From: Acinetobacter sp. NCu2D-2
GTDB taxonomy: Bacteria > Pseudomonadota > Gammaproteobacteria > Pseudomonadales > Moraxellaceae
Assembly: GCF_001647675.1 (NCBI RefSeq)
Contig: NZ_CP015595.1
Span: 1-64,000 of the forward strand
Length of the DNA: 64,000 nt
Direction of reading: 5' to 3'
Shown: piece by piece, positions 35,973 to 46,423 of the stretch
How positions within the stretch are numbered: the first letter of the stretch is position 1
How the letters are laid out: every line of letters starts with the position of its first letter
Made by a program: the position numbers and the translations under genes
Notes under the pieces: model-generated
Seen by the model: the letters and a program-made list of their open reading frames with translations, nothing else
Databases searched by the model: none
What the model was told of the DNA's origin: nothing

Positions 35973-37850
35973 ATGACCAGTTTTGAGCAACTGAAAATGC
36001 ATTCGCCAAATTTAGTGGATGCGAATATCGATAAGATTGCAAGTTTGTTTCCAAACTGTATTACCGAAGCGCAAGATGAAGATGGCAATGTAAAAAAAGC
36101 CATTGATTTTGACTTGTTGCGTCAGGAGCTTTCACATGTCTTGGTTGAGGGTGATCAAGAGCGTTATCATTTAGATTGGCCAGGGAAGAAAGAAGCCATT
36201 TTGACAGCCAATGCCCCGATTGCGAAAACTTTACGTCCGTGTCGTGAAGAGAGCGTGAATTTCGATACCACGCAAAACCTATTTATTGAGGGTGATAACC
36301 TTGATGCGTTAAAACTGCTTCAAGAGAATTACTTGGGTAAGGTCAAAATGATTTACATTGACCCGCCATATAACACAGGTAATGATTTTGTTTACGAGGA
36401 TGATTTTGCAGAAAGTACGGAAGAATTTTTTGAAAGATCACAACAGATAGATAATGAAGGTAATAAATTAGTTAGTAATCCTGAAAGTAATGGTCGATTT
36501 CATTCTGACTGGTTATCGATGATATATAGTCGAATGAAGCTAGCTTACAATTTATTATCTGAAGATGGGACACTATTTATCAGTATAGATGATAATGAAC
36601 ATGCAAATTTGAAGCGTATCTGTGATGAAGTTTTTGGAGATAAAAATTTTATCGCAAATATTGTTTGGCAAAAAAAATATGGCCCGGCAAATGATGCTCA
36701 AGGTATATCTGATACCCATGAACATATAATAATATTCTCCAAAAATTCAAAAGTGTGGAAACCAATATTACTTAAACGAGATGAAAAGCAGTTATCAGCA
36801 TATAAAAATCCTGATAATGATCCACGAGGCGTGTGGAGAGCTAGTGATTTATCCGTGAGAACATTTTCAGAAAGTTGCTTTTACTCGATAACTGGTCCGG
36901 ATGGACAAGTACATTGGCCACCGGAATCGACTTCTTGGAGGGTGTCACAAGCAAAATTCAAAGAATTATTAGCAGATAATAGAATTACATTCGGTGTATC
37001 TGGTACAGGACGACCAATGCAAAAAAAATTTTTGACAGAGGTCAAAGATGGCATTACTCCGCAAACGTGGTGGTCGAGAGATTTTGCTGCTGATACTAAG
37101 ATCGCTAGATATGAGATGAAAGATCTTATACCGGAAAATGTTTTTGATACTCCAAAACCGTCTCAACTTATTAAAAGATGCATAGAGATTTCCTGCAAAG
37201 ATGGCATTATTTTAGATTTTTTTGCAGGTTCAGCCACTACGGCCCATGCTGTTATGAAAAGTAATGCCGAAGATGGAGGAAATAGAAAATTCATTATGGT
37301 GCAGATCCCTGCTATTAATGGAGAGAATACACATGCTTTTAAAAGTGGTTATAAAAATATTTGTGAGATAGGTAAAGAAAGAATCCGTCGAGCAGGTCAA
37401 AAAATTTTAGCAGACAATGCTGGCAAAGAAGGCATCGAAAAGCTAGATATCGGCTTTAGAGTGCTCAAAGTCGATTCAAGCAATATGAAAGATGTCTACT
37501 ACACACCAGACAGCTTAAAGAAAGCCAATTTAGATATGTTCGAATCCAATATTAAAGACGGACGAACAGATGAAGATTTACTGTTCCAAGTCATGTTGGA
37601 TTGGGGCTTAGAACTTAGCTTACCAATTGAACCAAAACAAATAGCGGATAAAACCGTGTACTTTGTTGCAGGGAATTCATTGGTGGCATGTTTCCAACCG
37701 CTGAGTATGGAACTGATTGATCAAATTGCACAACAACGCCCTTTACGCTTTGTATCGGCTGAACGTGCCATTGTAAATGACCAAGACAAAACCAATATCC
37801 GTGAACGCTTTAAACAGCTTTCTCCTGAAACAGATGTGAAATTTCTGTAA
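35973..37850 (+). CDS. mod: Type III DNA methyltransferase (Mod)
   Basis: A 625-residue adenine methyltransferase that gives the type III system its specificity. Motif IV D130PPYNTGNDF precedes motif I D415FFAGSATTAHA, the beta-class order expected of Mod. The conserved N-terminus has NLFIEGDNLDALKLLQENY. The target-recognition region lies between about residues 170 and 400 and is noticeably richer in A+T and in rare codons than its flanks, suggesting domain exchange. It is 15 bp upstream of res. Confidence 0.93.
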   Translation: MTSFEQLKMHSPNLVDANIDKIASLFPNCITEAQDEDGNVKKAIDFDLLRQELSHVLVEGDQERYHLDWPGKKEAILTANAPIAKTLRPCREESVNFDTTQNLFIEGDNLDALKLLQENYLGKVKMIYIDPPYNTGNDFVYEDDFAESTEEFFERSQQIDNEGNKLVSNPESNGRFHSDWLSMIYSRMKLAYNLLSEDGTLFISIDDNEHANLKRICDEVFGDKNFIANIVWQKKYGPANDAQGISDTHEHIIIFSKNSKVWKPILLKRDEKQLSAYKNPDNDPRGVWRASDLSVRTFSESCFYSITGPDGQVHWPPESTSWRVSQAKFKELLADNRITFGVSGTGRPMQKKFLTEVKDGITPQTWWSRDFAADTKIARYEMKDLIPENVFDTPKPSQLIKRCIEISCKDGIILDFFAGSATTAHAVMKSNAEDGGNRKFIMVQIPAINGENTHAFKSGYKNICEIGKERIRRAGQKILADNAGKEGIEKLDIGFRVLKVDSSNMKDVYYTPDSLKKANLDMFESNIKDGRTDEDLLFQVMLDWGLELSLPIEPKQIADKTVYFVAGNSLVACFQPLSMELIDQIAQQRPLRFVSAERAIVNDQDKTNIRERFKQLSPETDVKFL

Positions 37851-37865
37851 TTAAGGAGACAGCAC

Positions 37866-40800
37866 ATGCGTATACATTTTAAAGCATTAAGCTATCAGCT
37901 TGATGCAGTACAAGCAGTCGTGGACTGTTTTAAAGGTCAGCCATTACAACAAGGGATTCAATATAAAATTGACCCAGGTCGTGCTAATGCCAAATTTAAA
38001 GCAGAGCCAACCAAACCACAAACAGATATGTTTGAGCAAGCAATGGGTTTGCAAGGTGGCAAAGTCAGTAAAAAGCTCGAGCATGTCGGTTTTGAAAATG
38101 CCCCAATTTTTGATTTAAACGCCGTCCTCAAAAACATTCAGAATGTACAGTCACGTCAAAACATAGAAAAGTCGTATCAGCTGGAAACAGCCGACTATAA
38201 AAAAGGTAAGACTGAAAAGAACCTAACAGGTAGTGAGCTGAATATTGATATTGAAATGGAAACGGGAACAGGGAAAACCTACTGTTATATCCGTACCATG
38301 TTTGAACTCAATAAAAAATATGGTTGGTCAAAGTTTATTGTGGTGGTGCCAAGTATTGCCATTCGTGAGGGCGTGTATAAAAGCCTGAATATGATGGCGG
38401 ATCACTTCCAAGAACAATACGGCAAAAAAGCACGTTTCTTTATCTATGACTCCAAAGCATTGCACCATTTAGAAAGCTTTAGTTCGAATGGTGGCATTAA
38501 TGTCATGATCATTAACGTACAAGCCTTTAATGCCACAGGTAAAGACAATCTCCGTATTTATAATGAGCTTGACGAATTCCAATCCCGTAAACCGATTGAA
38601 GTCATTAACCGTAACCGTCCAATTCTGATTTTGGATGAACCACAGAAGATGCAAGCGGAGAAAACACTCAGCTCACTTGCTAACTTTAAGCCATTGTTTA
38701 TTCTGCGTTATTCAGCAACGCATAAGAAAAACTATAACTTGGTTTATCGATTGGATGCTTTGGATGCCTATAACCAAAAATTGGTGAAGAAAATCACGGT
38801 GCATGGCATTCAAGTGCAAGGACTATCAGGCACCAATGGCTATATGTATCTACAAGATATTATCTTGTCAAAATCTGCACCTGTGGCACGGCTTGAAATT
38901 GAGGTCAAACAAAACTCAGGCTTTAAGCGTGTGATTCGTAAAATTCAAAAGGGGACAAACCTTTACGATATATCCAATGGCTCGGAGCAATATAAAGATC
39001 GCTTTGTCGTAACTGAAATTGATGACCGTGATAAATCGGTAAGTTTTGTTAATGGTACAAAAATTTATGTCGGGCAGTGTTATAACGATGCTTCTGAAAA
39101 AACCATGCGTACCTTACAGATCCGTGAAACCATCATTGCGCACTTGCAAAAAGAGAAGCAACTGTTTAGCCAAGGCATTAAAGTCCTCAGCTTATTCTTT
39201 ATTGATGAAGTTGCAAAATATCGTCAATACGATAGTGAAGGTAACGCCGTAGATGGTGAATACGTTCAAATCTTTAAAGAACAATATAAAGATGTACTCA
39301 ATGAATATATTGACCTCAATTTAGACAATGACCCGTATGTGGAATACTTAAAAGGCATTCAGGTGGATGCAACACACAATGGTTATTTCTCGATTGATAA
39401 GAAGTCTAAGCGTTTAACCGACCCAAGTATTGATAAAAAGGCGGAAGAAACGCAAATCTCGAATGACTCAGATGCTTACGATCTGATTCTAAAAGACAAA
39501 GAGCGCTTACTTTCATTTGAAGAACCGACACGGTTTATCTTCTCACATTCTGCATTACGTGAAGGTTGGGACAACCCGAATGTCTTTGTGATTTGTACTC
39601 TAAAGCATTCTGATAACGTGATTTCACGTCGTCAGGAAGTGGGGCGTGGCCTTCGTTTGGCGGTAAACAAACAAGGCGAACGGATGGATGCAAACTACTT
39701 CAACGGCGCGATGGCTGAGATTCATAAAATTAATGAACTGACTGTTGTCACCAATGAAAGTTATAAAGACTTTGTGAAGAATTTACAGTCTGAAATGCTA
39801 GATGCAGTTGGTTCACGTCCAACCCAAGCAACGCCAGAATACTTTGTAGGTAAACGGGTCAAACTTGAAGATGGAACGACGTTTGAAGTAGATATGACCA
39901 CGGCGAAACAGATCCATAAATATCTGACCAAGAATGACTATATTGATGACAATGACCATATTGCCGATGCTTACCGTGAAGCCAAAGCCAATCAAACTTT
40001 AGCGCCTTTGCCTGAAAGTTTGCAGGCGATTGCTGAACCTGTCTTTACCCTTGTGGATAGTATTTTTGATCCTAAAGCCTATGAAAATATGGTCAGTGAT
40101 GGCAAAAAGGATCTTAAAAACCATATCAATCCTAAAAACTTAGAACGTAAAGAGTTTAGAGAGTTATGGAATAAGATTAACCGTAAAGCGGTCTATCAAA
40201 TCCAAATTGATTCAGAACAACTGATTCATGCAAGTATTCGCGCCGTGGATGAGGTATCTGTACAGCGCAACAATAACTTTGTTGAAAAGCTGAGTTATAC
40301 CCTTGTCCATGCATCGATGCATGATCAAATTTCCTATGATCAATTGGAAAATCAGGATTCATTTGGTAAGGCTGAGTCTAAAACTGAATTTGCACCTGTT
40401 TCAGTTCATTCTCAGGTGAAATATGACTTGATCGGTGAAATTGCAGAAGGGACCAACCTCACACGTCGTACCGTGGTTCGTATTCTACAAGGGATCAATG
40501 ACGCTGTGTTTGCGCAGTACAAATTGAACCCTGAAGCCTTTATCCGTGAGATGTGTCGCATCATTAATGAACAGCAAGCACAGATGGTCATTCAAGGTCT
40601 GAAATACAATCCATTGAATGTGGGCTATCCAGACAACGAAATCTTTGTGAGCAATATTCCAATTCCTAAGGATGCCTATAAAGCGGATCACCATGTTTGG
40701 GAATATGTGGTGACGGACTCACAGGTAGAGCGTAATTTTGTAGAAGAGTTGGACGGTGCTGAAGAGGTGATTGTCTATGCCAAATTACCTGATCGCTTCC

Positions 40801-41057
40801 AAATTCCGACACCATTCGGTAACTATAATCCTGACTGGGCAATTACCTTTGATAAGAATAAAGAGAAGAATATTTTCTTTATTGCTGAAACCAAAGGTTC
40901 AACCAGTGAGTTACAGCTTAAAGGTCGTGAAAATGGGGTCATTGACAGTGCTAAATTGTTTTTTGAAGCCTTGAATGCACAAAATGCTGAACAGGGTGAA
41001 GCAGTACGGTATAGCGTGATTTCAAACCTATCTGAATTGAAGCAGTTGTTGCAGTAG
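37866..41057 (+). CDS. res: Type III restriction endonuclease subunit (Res)
   Basis: A 1063-residue helicase-nuclease. The Walker A motif is ETGTGKT (K137), motif II is D257EPQ and motif VI is in VISRRQEVGRGLRLAVN. The C-terminal PD-(D/E)xK nuclease is NPD990W...E1008TK1010. It cuts near unmethylated paired sites after translocation and forms a complex with the upstream Mod. All catalytic motifs are intact. A terminator follows, so the helicase-DUF4391-mod-res block ends here. Confidence 0.95.
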   Translation: MRIHFKALSYQLDAVQAVVDCFKGQPLQQGIQYKIDPGRANAKFKAEPTKPQTDMFEQAMGLQGGKVSKKLEHVGFENAPIFDLNAVLKNIQNVQSRQNIEKSYQLETADYKKGKTEKNLTGSELNIDIEMETGTGKTYCYIRTMFELNKKYGWSKFIVVVPSIAIREGVYKSLNMMADHFQEQYGKKARFFIYDSKALHHLESFSSNGGINVMIINVQAFNATGKDNLRIYNELDEFQSRKPIEVINRNRPILILDEPQKMQAEKTLSSLANFKPLFILRYSATHKKNYNLVYRLDALDAYNQKLVKKITVHGIQVQGLSGTNGYMYLQDIILSKSAPVARLEIEVKQNSGFKRVIRKIQKGTNLYDISNGSEQYKDRFVVTEIDDRDKSVSFVNGTKIYVGQCYNDASEKTMRTLQIRETIIAHLQKEKQLFSQGIKVLSLFFIDEVAKYRQYDSEGNAVDGEYVQIFKEQYKDVLNEYIDLNLDNDPYVEYLKGIQVDATHNGYFSIDKKSKRLTDPSIDKKAEETQISNDSDAYDLILKDKERLLSFEEPTRFIFSHSALREGWDNPNVFVICTLKHSDNVISRRQEVGRGLRLAVNKQGERMDANYFNGAMAEIHKINELTVVTNESYKDFVKNLQSEMLDAVGSRPTQATPEYFVGKRVKLEDGTTFEVDMTTAKQIHKYLTKNDYIDDNDHIADAYREAKANQTLAPLPESLQAIAEPVFTLVDSIFDPKAYENMVSDGKKDLKNHINPKNLERKEFRELWNKINRKAVYQIQIDSEQLIHASIRAVDEVSVQRNNNFVEKLSYTLVHASMHDQISYDQLENQDSFGKAESKTEFAPVSVHSQVKYDLIGEIAEGTNLTRRTVVRILQGINDAVFAQYKLNPEAFIREMCRIINEQQAQMVIQGLKYNPLNVGYPDNEIFVSNIPIPKDAYKADHHVWEYVVTDSQVERNFVEELDGAEEVIVYAKLPDRFQIPTPFGNYNPDWAITFDKNKEKNIFFIAETKGSTSELQLKGRENGVIDSAKLFFEALNAQNAEQGEAVRYSVISNLSELKQLLQ

Positions 41058-41092
41058 TTCTAAAGGATTACTGCTATAGACATATTAAGTTT

Positions 41093-41122
41093 AAACGTGC
41101 TCATGATTGGGCACGTTTTTAT
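41093..41122 (+). terminator. Terminator between res and mcrB
   Basis: AAACGTGC and GCACGTTT form an 8-bp stem with a 10-nt loop followed by T residues. It separates the type III block from the McrBC block. Confidence 0.85.
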
Positions 41123-41156
41123 CGTATATACGAAAATTGAAATGAATGAGGTTTAA

Positions 41157-44069
41157 GTGAACCCGGCAATTATTAAGCAATGGTTTGATGAATATGTTGA
41201 ATCTGGTGATGGAAAAGGTTGGCGTAAAGATTATGAAAATACGTTCAATAAAGTACAGCAGGTAAAACAAAAGCTGAATAATGGTTATAAGTTAAGTGCC
41301 CAAAATGATCTTGAGTTCTTAAGCGAGCTTTTGAAAAATGATGCAAATGGGGTGGCATCTAAGGGGCAATCAAATCTCGCAAATGATGTATTTGATAAGA
41401 TCATTCAGGATGCGGAATTTCTTAATGTTGTAGAAAGAATGATTCAACAACCTAATGAAGAGACCTATAAAGCGCTGCATAGTTATGGTAGTGAATTACT
41501 CGCCCAGTTAGGCAGTACTAAGCGACCTTTACTATTCAATCGAGCATGTGCTTCATGTACTTTAGATGTTTCAACGATTGTCGATCGGAATAAATTTCAT
41601 CAATTCGTTGAGTATGTAACAACTCAACACATCATAGATTTCCCTCAAGAAATCAGAGAGAAGAATTGGTATGTACAAAATGTATATTTAGTTCAGCAAA
41701 TTAGAGAGATATTAAAGGCGGAACTTGAATCAGGCCAAACGGATATATTTTGGTTAAATATGTTTCTGTGGGACATATATGCTGAGAAAGTCGCGACAAA
41801 TTTTAATGCAAAAAATGCGATTGATTATCTAGACGATAGATATCCACATACATACACAAGTACGAAACATATAGCAGCGTTTAAGACATCTCAAGGTCGA
41901 GAATTAGCATTAGATCCAAAAGCAAAAACGCCTGTTATTTTCTGTGATGCAGAGCCACCAGTAGAACTTAAGTTAGCCATTAAAAAAGCCTATTCAGAAG
42001 ATGATACACGGAACCATCATTTGTCTACACATGCAAAATCAATGATGTTGGGCAAAAAAGCATATTCTATTATTGTGAGTACGCAGGATGATTTAGAAAA
42101 GCTTTGTGATTGGTATGAGCAAGATGATAATCAGACCACAGCACTTGAAGAAAAGGTACAGCAATTTTTAAAACTTTGGTCACTTGACCGTCTAAAAAAT
42201 TTAACTATTGAAGACTATCATCAAGCTAAAAATAAAGATTGTTTTATCGCTCAAATTGATAGTTTTGATCCGACTCAAGGTGAGCCAACCTTTGCTAATT
42301 ATTTTGATATTTGGGAGCCTATAAATTTAGGTAAGGATGAGAAATATCATAATGAGAAGCCATATTCATGGCATAAACGACTAGGGGATAATCTAGGGTT
42401 AGCATTTGAAACACTTAAACAAGAAGTACTTGATATTGTAGATGCTGTTCAGCGTCGCGATTTAAATGCAATCGATCAAATTCAATTCCCAAAAGGTTTG
42501 AAATGGACGATTGCATTCTTATATCAAGATTTTAATGATCCTTGCATTATTCCAATTGTAAGTAAGGTGAATACCAAGCGAATTGGTTATGACCACTTAT
42601 ATCCAAAATTACCACTTCCTGAGTTTTTACCACTTCTGTTGGCTGACAAAGGCGAGCAAGCATTTTTTCCATATGTGGAAAAACTTTTCGCCATGATTAG
42701 AAAAGGCTATTTGGATAACAAACAGAAAAAACAGCAAACTCAAGAATTACTGGATGATGTCATGACTCAACAACCTTTAAACCGTATTTTATTTGGTGCT
42801 GCAGGTACAGGTAAAACTTTCCATACCATTAACCATGCTTTATCTATTATTGAAAACAAACCGCTTGAAGTTTTAGAGCAGGAAGAACGTACGGCACTAA
42901 AACTACGTTTTGATCAATATAAGGAACAAGGTCAAATTAAATTTGTCACTTTCCACCAAAGCTTTAGCTATGAGGATTTTGTTGAAGGGATACGTGCTGA
43001 AACGGATGATAATGGACAGTTAAATTATGATGTGAAAGATGGCGTATTTAAAGAAATATGTAGCCTTGCTAAAGGTCAATATCTTCAAAATGACAGGTTT
43101 TTATATGTTCCAATTGAGTTTGGTCGTGGATATAAGCTTTTACAAGTGACTGCAGATATGTTGGAGTTAGAAAAACCTAATGGCAACATTTTTCATCTTT
43201 CAAAAAAACTTGCTGATTTCTTGCTTGATGCCTATCGTAATAAGCAGATTACGCTCAAGAATTTAAGTGATAAAGAAGTTATTGATGTCTTGGGGAATCA
43301 TTCAATTTTGGAGCCATATTTGGTAAATGGATATAATACGGTTTGGGCTAATTTAATACCTTTACTTGATGAAAATCCAAAACAATCACAGTACAAAGAT
43401 AGCGGTGATTTACCATATGTTTTAATTATCGATGAAATCAACCGAGGCAATATCTCCCGTATCTTTGGTGAACTCATTACCTTAATTGAGGATTCCAAAC
43501 GCCAAGGTGCTGAGGAAGAGTTATCTGTAACGCTGCCATACTCAAAAGAAGAATTCTCTGTTCCAAGTAATGTCTACCTCATTGGTACGATGAACTCATC
43601 AGATCGTTCTCTAACAGGATTAGATATTGCTTTGCGCCGTCGCTTCACCTTTGTTGAAATGCCACCGAAGCCAGAGTTACTGAATGATATTAAGGTGGAA
43701 GGGCTCAACATTGGTGAGATGCTCAAAGTCATTAACCAACGTATTGAAGTGCTATTAGACCGTGACCATTGTATCGGTCATGCCAACTTTATGAGCTTGC
43801 AGAAACAACCAACACTTGAGCATTTAGCGGCAATCTTCAAACAAAAAATCATTCCTCAACTACAAGAATACTTTTTTGATGATTGGGCAAAAATCAATAT
43901 GGTGTTAAATGCCAATGGGATGCTGAAAGCTAAACTGGTTGAACGCTCTGTATTATTTCCAAATGTAGAGAGTGATTCAGATGGGTTCTTTGAAGAACAA
44001 AAAACGTGGCAACTTAACGAAACTGCATTTGATTCAATCGCTAGCTTTAGCAAAATCATCAAGCATTAA
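41157..44069 (+). CDS. mcrB: McrB-type AAA+ GTPase of a modification-dependent restriction system
   Basis: A 970-residue motor protein. It starts at GTG 41157 with TGAGG five bases upstream. The AAA+ module begins near residue 540: Walker A G547AAGTGKT554, Walker B D759EINRGNISRIFGE, and the sensor segment MNSSDRSLTGLDIALRRRF. The ~540-residue N-terminal part is unlike the DNA-binding domain of E. coli McrB (whole protein about 460 residues) and probably sets target choice. mcrC follows after 12 bp. Confidence 0.9.
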   Translation: MNPAIIKQWFDEYVESGDGKGWRKDYENTFNKVQQVKQKLNNGYKLSAQNDLEFLSELLKNDANGVASKGQSNLANDVFDKIIQDAEFLNVVERMIQQPNEETYKALHSYGSELLAQLGSTKRPLLFNRACASCTLDVSTIVDRNKFHQFVEYVTTQHIIDFPQEIREKNWYVQNVYLVQQIREILKAELESGQTDIFWLNMFLWDIYAEKVATNFNAKNAIDYLDDRYPHTYTSTKHIAAFKTSQGRELALDPKAKTPVIFCDAEPPVELKLAIKKAYSEDDTRNHHLSTHAKSMMLGKKAYSIIVSTQDDLEKLCDWYEQDDNQTTALEEKVQQFLKLWSLDRLKNLTIEDYHQAKNKDCFIAQIDSFDPTQGEPTFANYFDIWEPINLGKDEKYHNEKPYSWHKRLGDNLGLAFETLKQEVLDIVDAVQRRDLNAIDQIQFPKGLKWTIAFLYQDFNDPCIIPIVSKVNTKRIGYDHLYPKLPLPEFLPLLLADKGEQAFFPYVEKLFAMIRKGYLDNKQKKQQTQELLDDVMTQQPLNRILFGAAGTGKTFHTINHALSIIENKPLEVLEQEERTALKLRFDQYKEQGQIKFVTFHQSFSYEDFVEGIRAETDDNGQLNYDVKDGVFKEICSLAKGQYLQNDRFLYVPIEFGRGYKLLQVTADMLELEKPNGNIFHLSKKLADFLLDAYRNKQITLKNLSDKEVIDVLGNHSILEPYLVNGYNTVWANLIPLLDENPKQSQYKDSGDLPYVLIIDEINRGNISRIFGELITLIEDSKRQGAEEELSVTLPYSKEEFSVPSNVYLIGTMNSSDRSLTGLDIALRRRFTFVEMPPKPELLNDIKVEGLNIGEMLKVINQRIEVLLDRDHCIGHANFMSLQKQPTLEHLAAIFKQKIIPQLQEYFFDDWAKINMVLNANGMLKAKLVERSVLFPNVESDSDGFFEEQKTWQLNETAFDSIASFSKIIKH

Positions 44070-44081
44070 TCGGGGATTTAT

Positions 44082-45365
44082 ATGCCTGATTTTACCGTCC
44101 GAGAATATGCCTTCATTAGCGTTGCTTATGAAGGTTGTCCTACGTCTAGTCTAGACCATGCTTATATTCCCGAAAAAGCATTTGAACATCTGTGTGATCT
44201 CTCAGCTTCTTTCTCCAAGCATGGTGCAAAAGTATTTGAACTGGCTGGACGTAGAAAGCTAAAGCTGGATCAATATGTGGGTGTCATTGAAACGCCGTGT
44301 GGTACACGTATAGAAATTCTGCCAAAGCATGTAGAGTTGAGCGGAGCAAACGATCAAGCGGTTATTTTAGCAGAGCGTAAACTCCTGCAAAAAATGCTGA
44401 GTGTCTCTTTGCACTTACCATATAGAGAAGCAGGGAATGCCAGTCTAAATCGTTTTAAACAACCCTTACATGAATGGATTATCACTCAATTCCTTGCATC
44501 ATTTGAGCGTTTGGTGCAACGAGGACTACGTTTTGACTACAACCGTGTGCAAGAAGAACAAAAGTTTCTACGTGGGCAATTACAGCATGTGAAATACATG
44601 CGTCAGCCACCTGCTAAGAAGCATATATTTCCGATTGAACATGACGTTTATGAAGTCAATCGTCCTGAGAACCGTCTGATTCGTACAGCATTGGAAGTCG
44701 TGTGTAAAAAGACCAAAGATGCCAACAATTGGAAACTTGCCCAAGAACTACGGTTGATGACCACTGAAATACCGCCAAGTCAAAAGATTCAGCAGGATTT
44801 TAGACAATGGCAGTCAGGGCGTTTACTTGCGTTATATGCTGAGATTAAGCCTTGGACGGAATTAATCTTAGGCGAATACATGCCTGTATCTACACAAGGT
44901 GAATGGCAAGGTATGAGCTTACTTTTTCCAATGGAAAAGCTGTTTGAACACTTTGTGGCATATCATTTGCGCCGTGGGATGCCTGAATATCAGGTCAAAA
45001 CACAGCATGCAACGGAACATATTTGTGAGCATCAACAGAGTAAGATCTTTAAGTTGAAGCCCGATATTTTTATTGATCGTTCTCAAACGAATGCAAAAAA
45101 TATTGTGATGGATACCAAGTGGAAACTGATAGATCAGAATGACCGTGGTGGACGGTATGGCTTAAAAGACAGTGATATTCAGCAGATGTTTGCTTACAGT
45201 CATTATTACCTGAAACATGAGAGTGAAGTGATTCTGGTATATCCGTATCGAGCAGGGAAGTTTGATCAGCCTTTGGATGATTTTGGTTTTAGGCATACAC
45301 ATGGTTCAAAGTTAAAAGTAGTGCCTTTTAACTTAGATGAACCACAAAATTTTAAGATTATTTAA
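44082..45365 (+). CDS. mcrC: McrC nuclease subunit
   Basis: A 427-residue partner of McrB. The N-terminal domain stimulates the McrB motor in the known system. The C-terminal PD-(D/E)xK nuclease shows D328 in LKPDIFID and D344-T-K346 in VMDTKWK. The region VNRPENRLIRTALEVV is typical of the McrBC 5-methylcytosine restriction subunit. It has a GGGGAT site and lies 12 bp after mcrB. Intact catalytic residues suggest an active system against modified DNA. Confidence 0.92.
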   Translation: MPDFTVREYAFISVAYEGCPTSSLDHAYIPEKAFEHLCDLSASFSKHGAKVFELAGRRKLKLDQYVGVIETPCGTRIEILPKHVELSGANDQAVILAERKLLQKMLSVSLHLPYREAGNASLNRFKQPLHEWIITQFLASFERLVQRGLRFDYNRVQEEQKFLRGQLQHVKYMRQPPAKKHIFPIEHDVYEVNRPENRLIRTALEVVCKKTKDANNWKLAQELRLMTTEIPPSQKIQQDFRQWQSGRLLALYAEIKPWTELILGEYMPVSTQGEWQGMSLLFPMEKLFEHFVAYHLRRGMPEYQVKTQHATEHICEHQQSKIFKLKPDIFIDRSQTNAKNIVMDTKWKLIDQNDRGGRYGLKDSDIQQMFAYSHYYLKHESEVILVYPYRAGKFDQPLDDFGFRHTHGSKLKVVPFNLDEPQNFKII

Positions 45366-45431
45366 CATCTTATATGACTGAATAATCACTTTCTGTACTT
45401 TACACCACAGCCTAGCCAAATTGGTGATGAG

Positions 45432-45449
45432 AGGGGGAAGATTCCCCCT
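45432..45449. terminator. Hairpin between convergent mcrC and CoiA-like genes
   Basis: AGGGGG and CCCCCT form a 6-bp GC stem around AAGATT, touching the stop of the minus-strand gene. It has no long T tract, so termination strength is uncertain. Confidence 0.55.
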
Positions 45450-46321
45450 TACTCATTTAGTTCTTTGAGTCGATCTAAAACAACCTCAGAAAATGGTAGC
45501 CAATAGTTCCATGATTTGTATTTAGGATTGAATGAACCACGACCTTCACGTTTCCATTCTTTGAGCATTGAAATAATCTCAGGATTATAAGTGCTATTGA
45601 CTGAAATCATACCACTATCAAATTTTCGAACATTGACAAATATACCTTTGATTGTGAATTTGTAGTCCTGCCATTTTGGAGGTGCCTCTACGATTTCAGA
45701 TTTTTCTAGACTTACGTTTGACTTGTCTGTTGGTACGTTATCTGGAATATCTTTAATATTTTGAGTTAATGGGAATGGATAAACCCATTTTCTATTGTTT
45801 AAGTTTTCGAGAATCCCTTTTTTTGCTTCAGGGCTAGGAATTGAAATATTACTTTTAAGAAGTGATGAAAGATCAATTTCAATACATTTTGATTTAAAAA
45901 ACTCGATGCGTTTTAATTTTTCAGCGTCAATAAAATGAGTAACCGCAATTTCAATTAAAATAGGTTCTCCATCAAAATATCCAACTAAATCAGGGCGTAT
46001 TAAACCGAGAGAAAACTCGGGTAATACTTTTTCAAATGTCCACCATGCTGCTTCAATATCAGAATTAGGTAAAGCAGGAAGCATGAGGCCCATAGATTCA
46101 AGAATGACTTCTTTGGCATATTTATGTAGAACAGATTCTGGATTAATCGTACAGCTTTCTTTATTGCTTGCATGTGCAAAGTGATGTTCTTTAATTTCAC
46201 CTTTACGTGCAATAACAGTTTCACCACATTCAAAGCAGGTACATTGGCAAGCAAGTCCACGCTCAACATCTTTGATATCGACCAGTTTTTTATTTTCATC
46301 CAAAGCAATATACATAGTCAT
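45449..46321 (-). CDS. CoiA-like protein with candidate nuclease core
   Basis: A 290-residue protein with the N-terminal layout of CoiA relatives: a cysteine cluster (C25, C27, C29, C32 in ACQCTCFECGE), then ARKGEIKEHHFAHAS. A PD-(D/E)xK-like core follows, with D111 in IRPDLVGYFDG and E124 in ILIEIAVTH, and a C-terminal domain of unknown type (SFNPKYKSWNYWLPF). CoiA is a competence protein in Streptococcus, but CoiA-like proteins also occur beside restriction genes. It is convergent with mcrC and divergent from a membrane protein gene. Its role is unknown. Confidence 0.75.
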   Translation of the reverse strand: MTMYIALDENKKLVDIKDVERGLACQCTCFECGETVIARKGEIKEHHFAHASNKESCTINPESVLHKYAKEVILESMGLMLPALPNSDIEAAWWTFEKVLPEFSLGLIRPDLVGYFDGEPILIEIAVTHFIDAEKLKRIEFFKSKCIEIDLSSLLKSNISIPSPEAKKGILENLNNRKWVYPFPLTQNIKDIPDNVPTDKSNVSLEKSEIVEAPPKWQDYKFTIKGIFVNVRKFDSGMISVNSTYNPEIISMLKEWKREGRGSFNPKYKSWNYWLPFSEVVLDRLKELNE

Positions 46322-46423
46322 GATTAAAATCCTTTAGGAAGTTGATTTACTCACTCACTATGCTTGTGATCTAATTGCTCTAACACCGTATAAAGGGGAA
46401 ATACGGGTAAAGTGGGGGTTTAA

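Noticed and set aside
31881-41057. A DISARM or BREX system.
   Set aside because: Although an SNF2 helicase and a methyltransferase are present, drmA/drmB and brxC/pglZ homologs are absent and Mod/Res are clear type III subunits.
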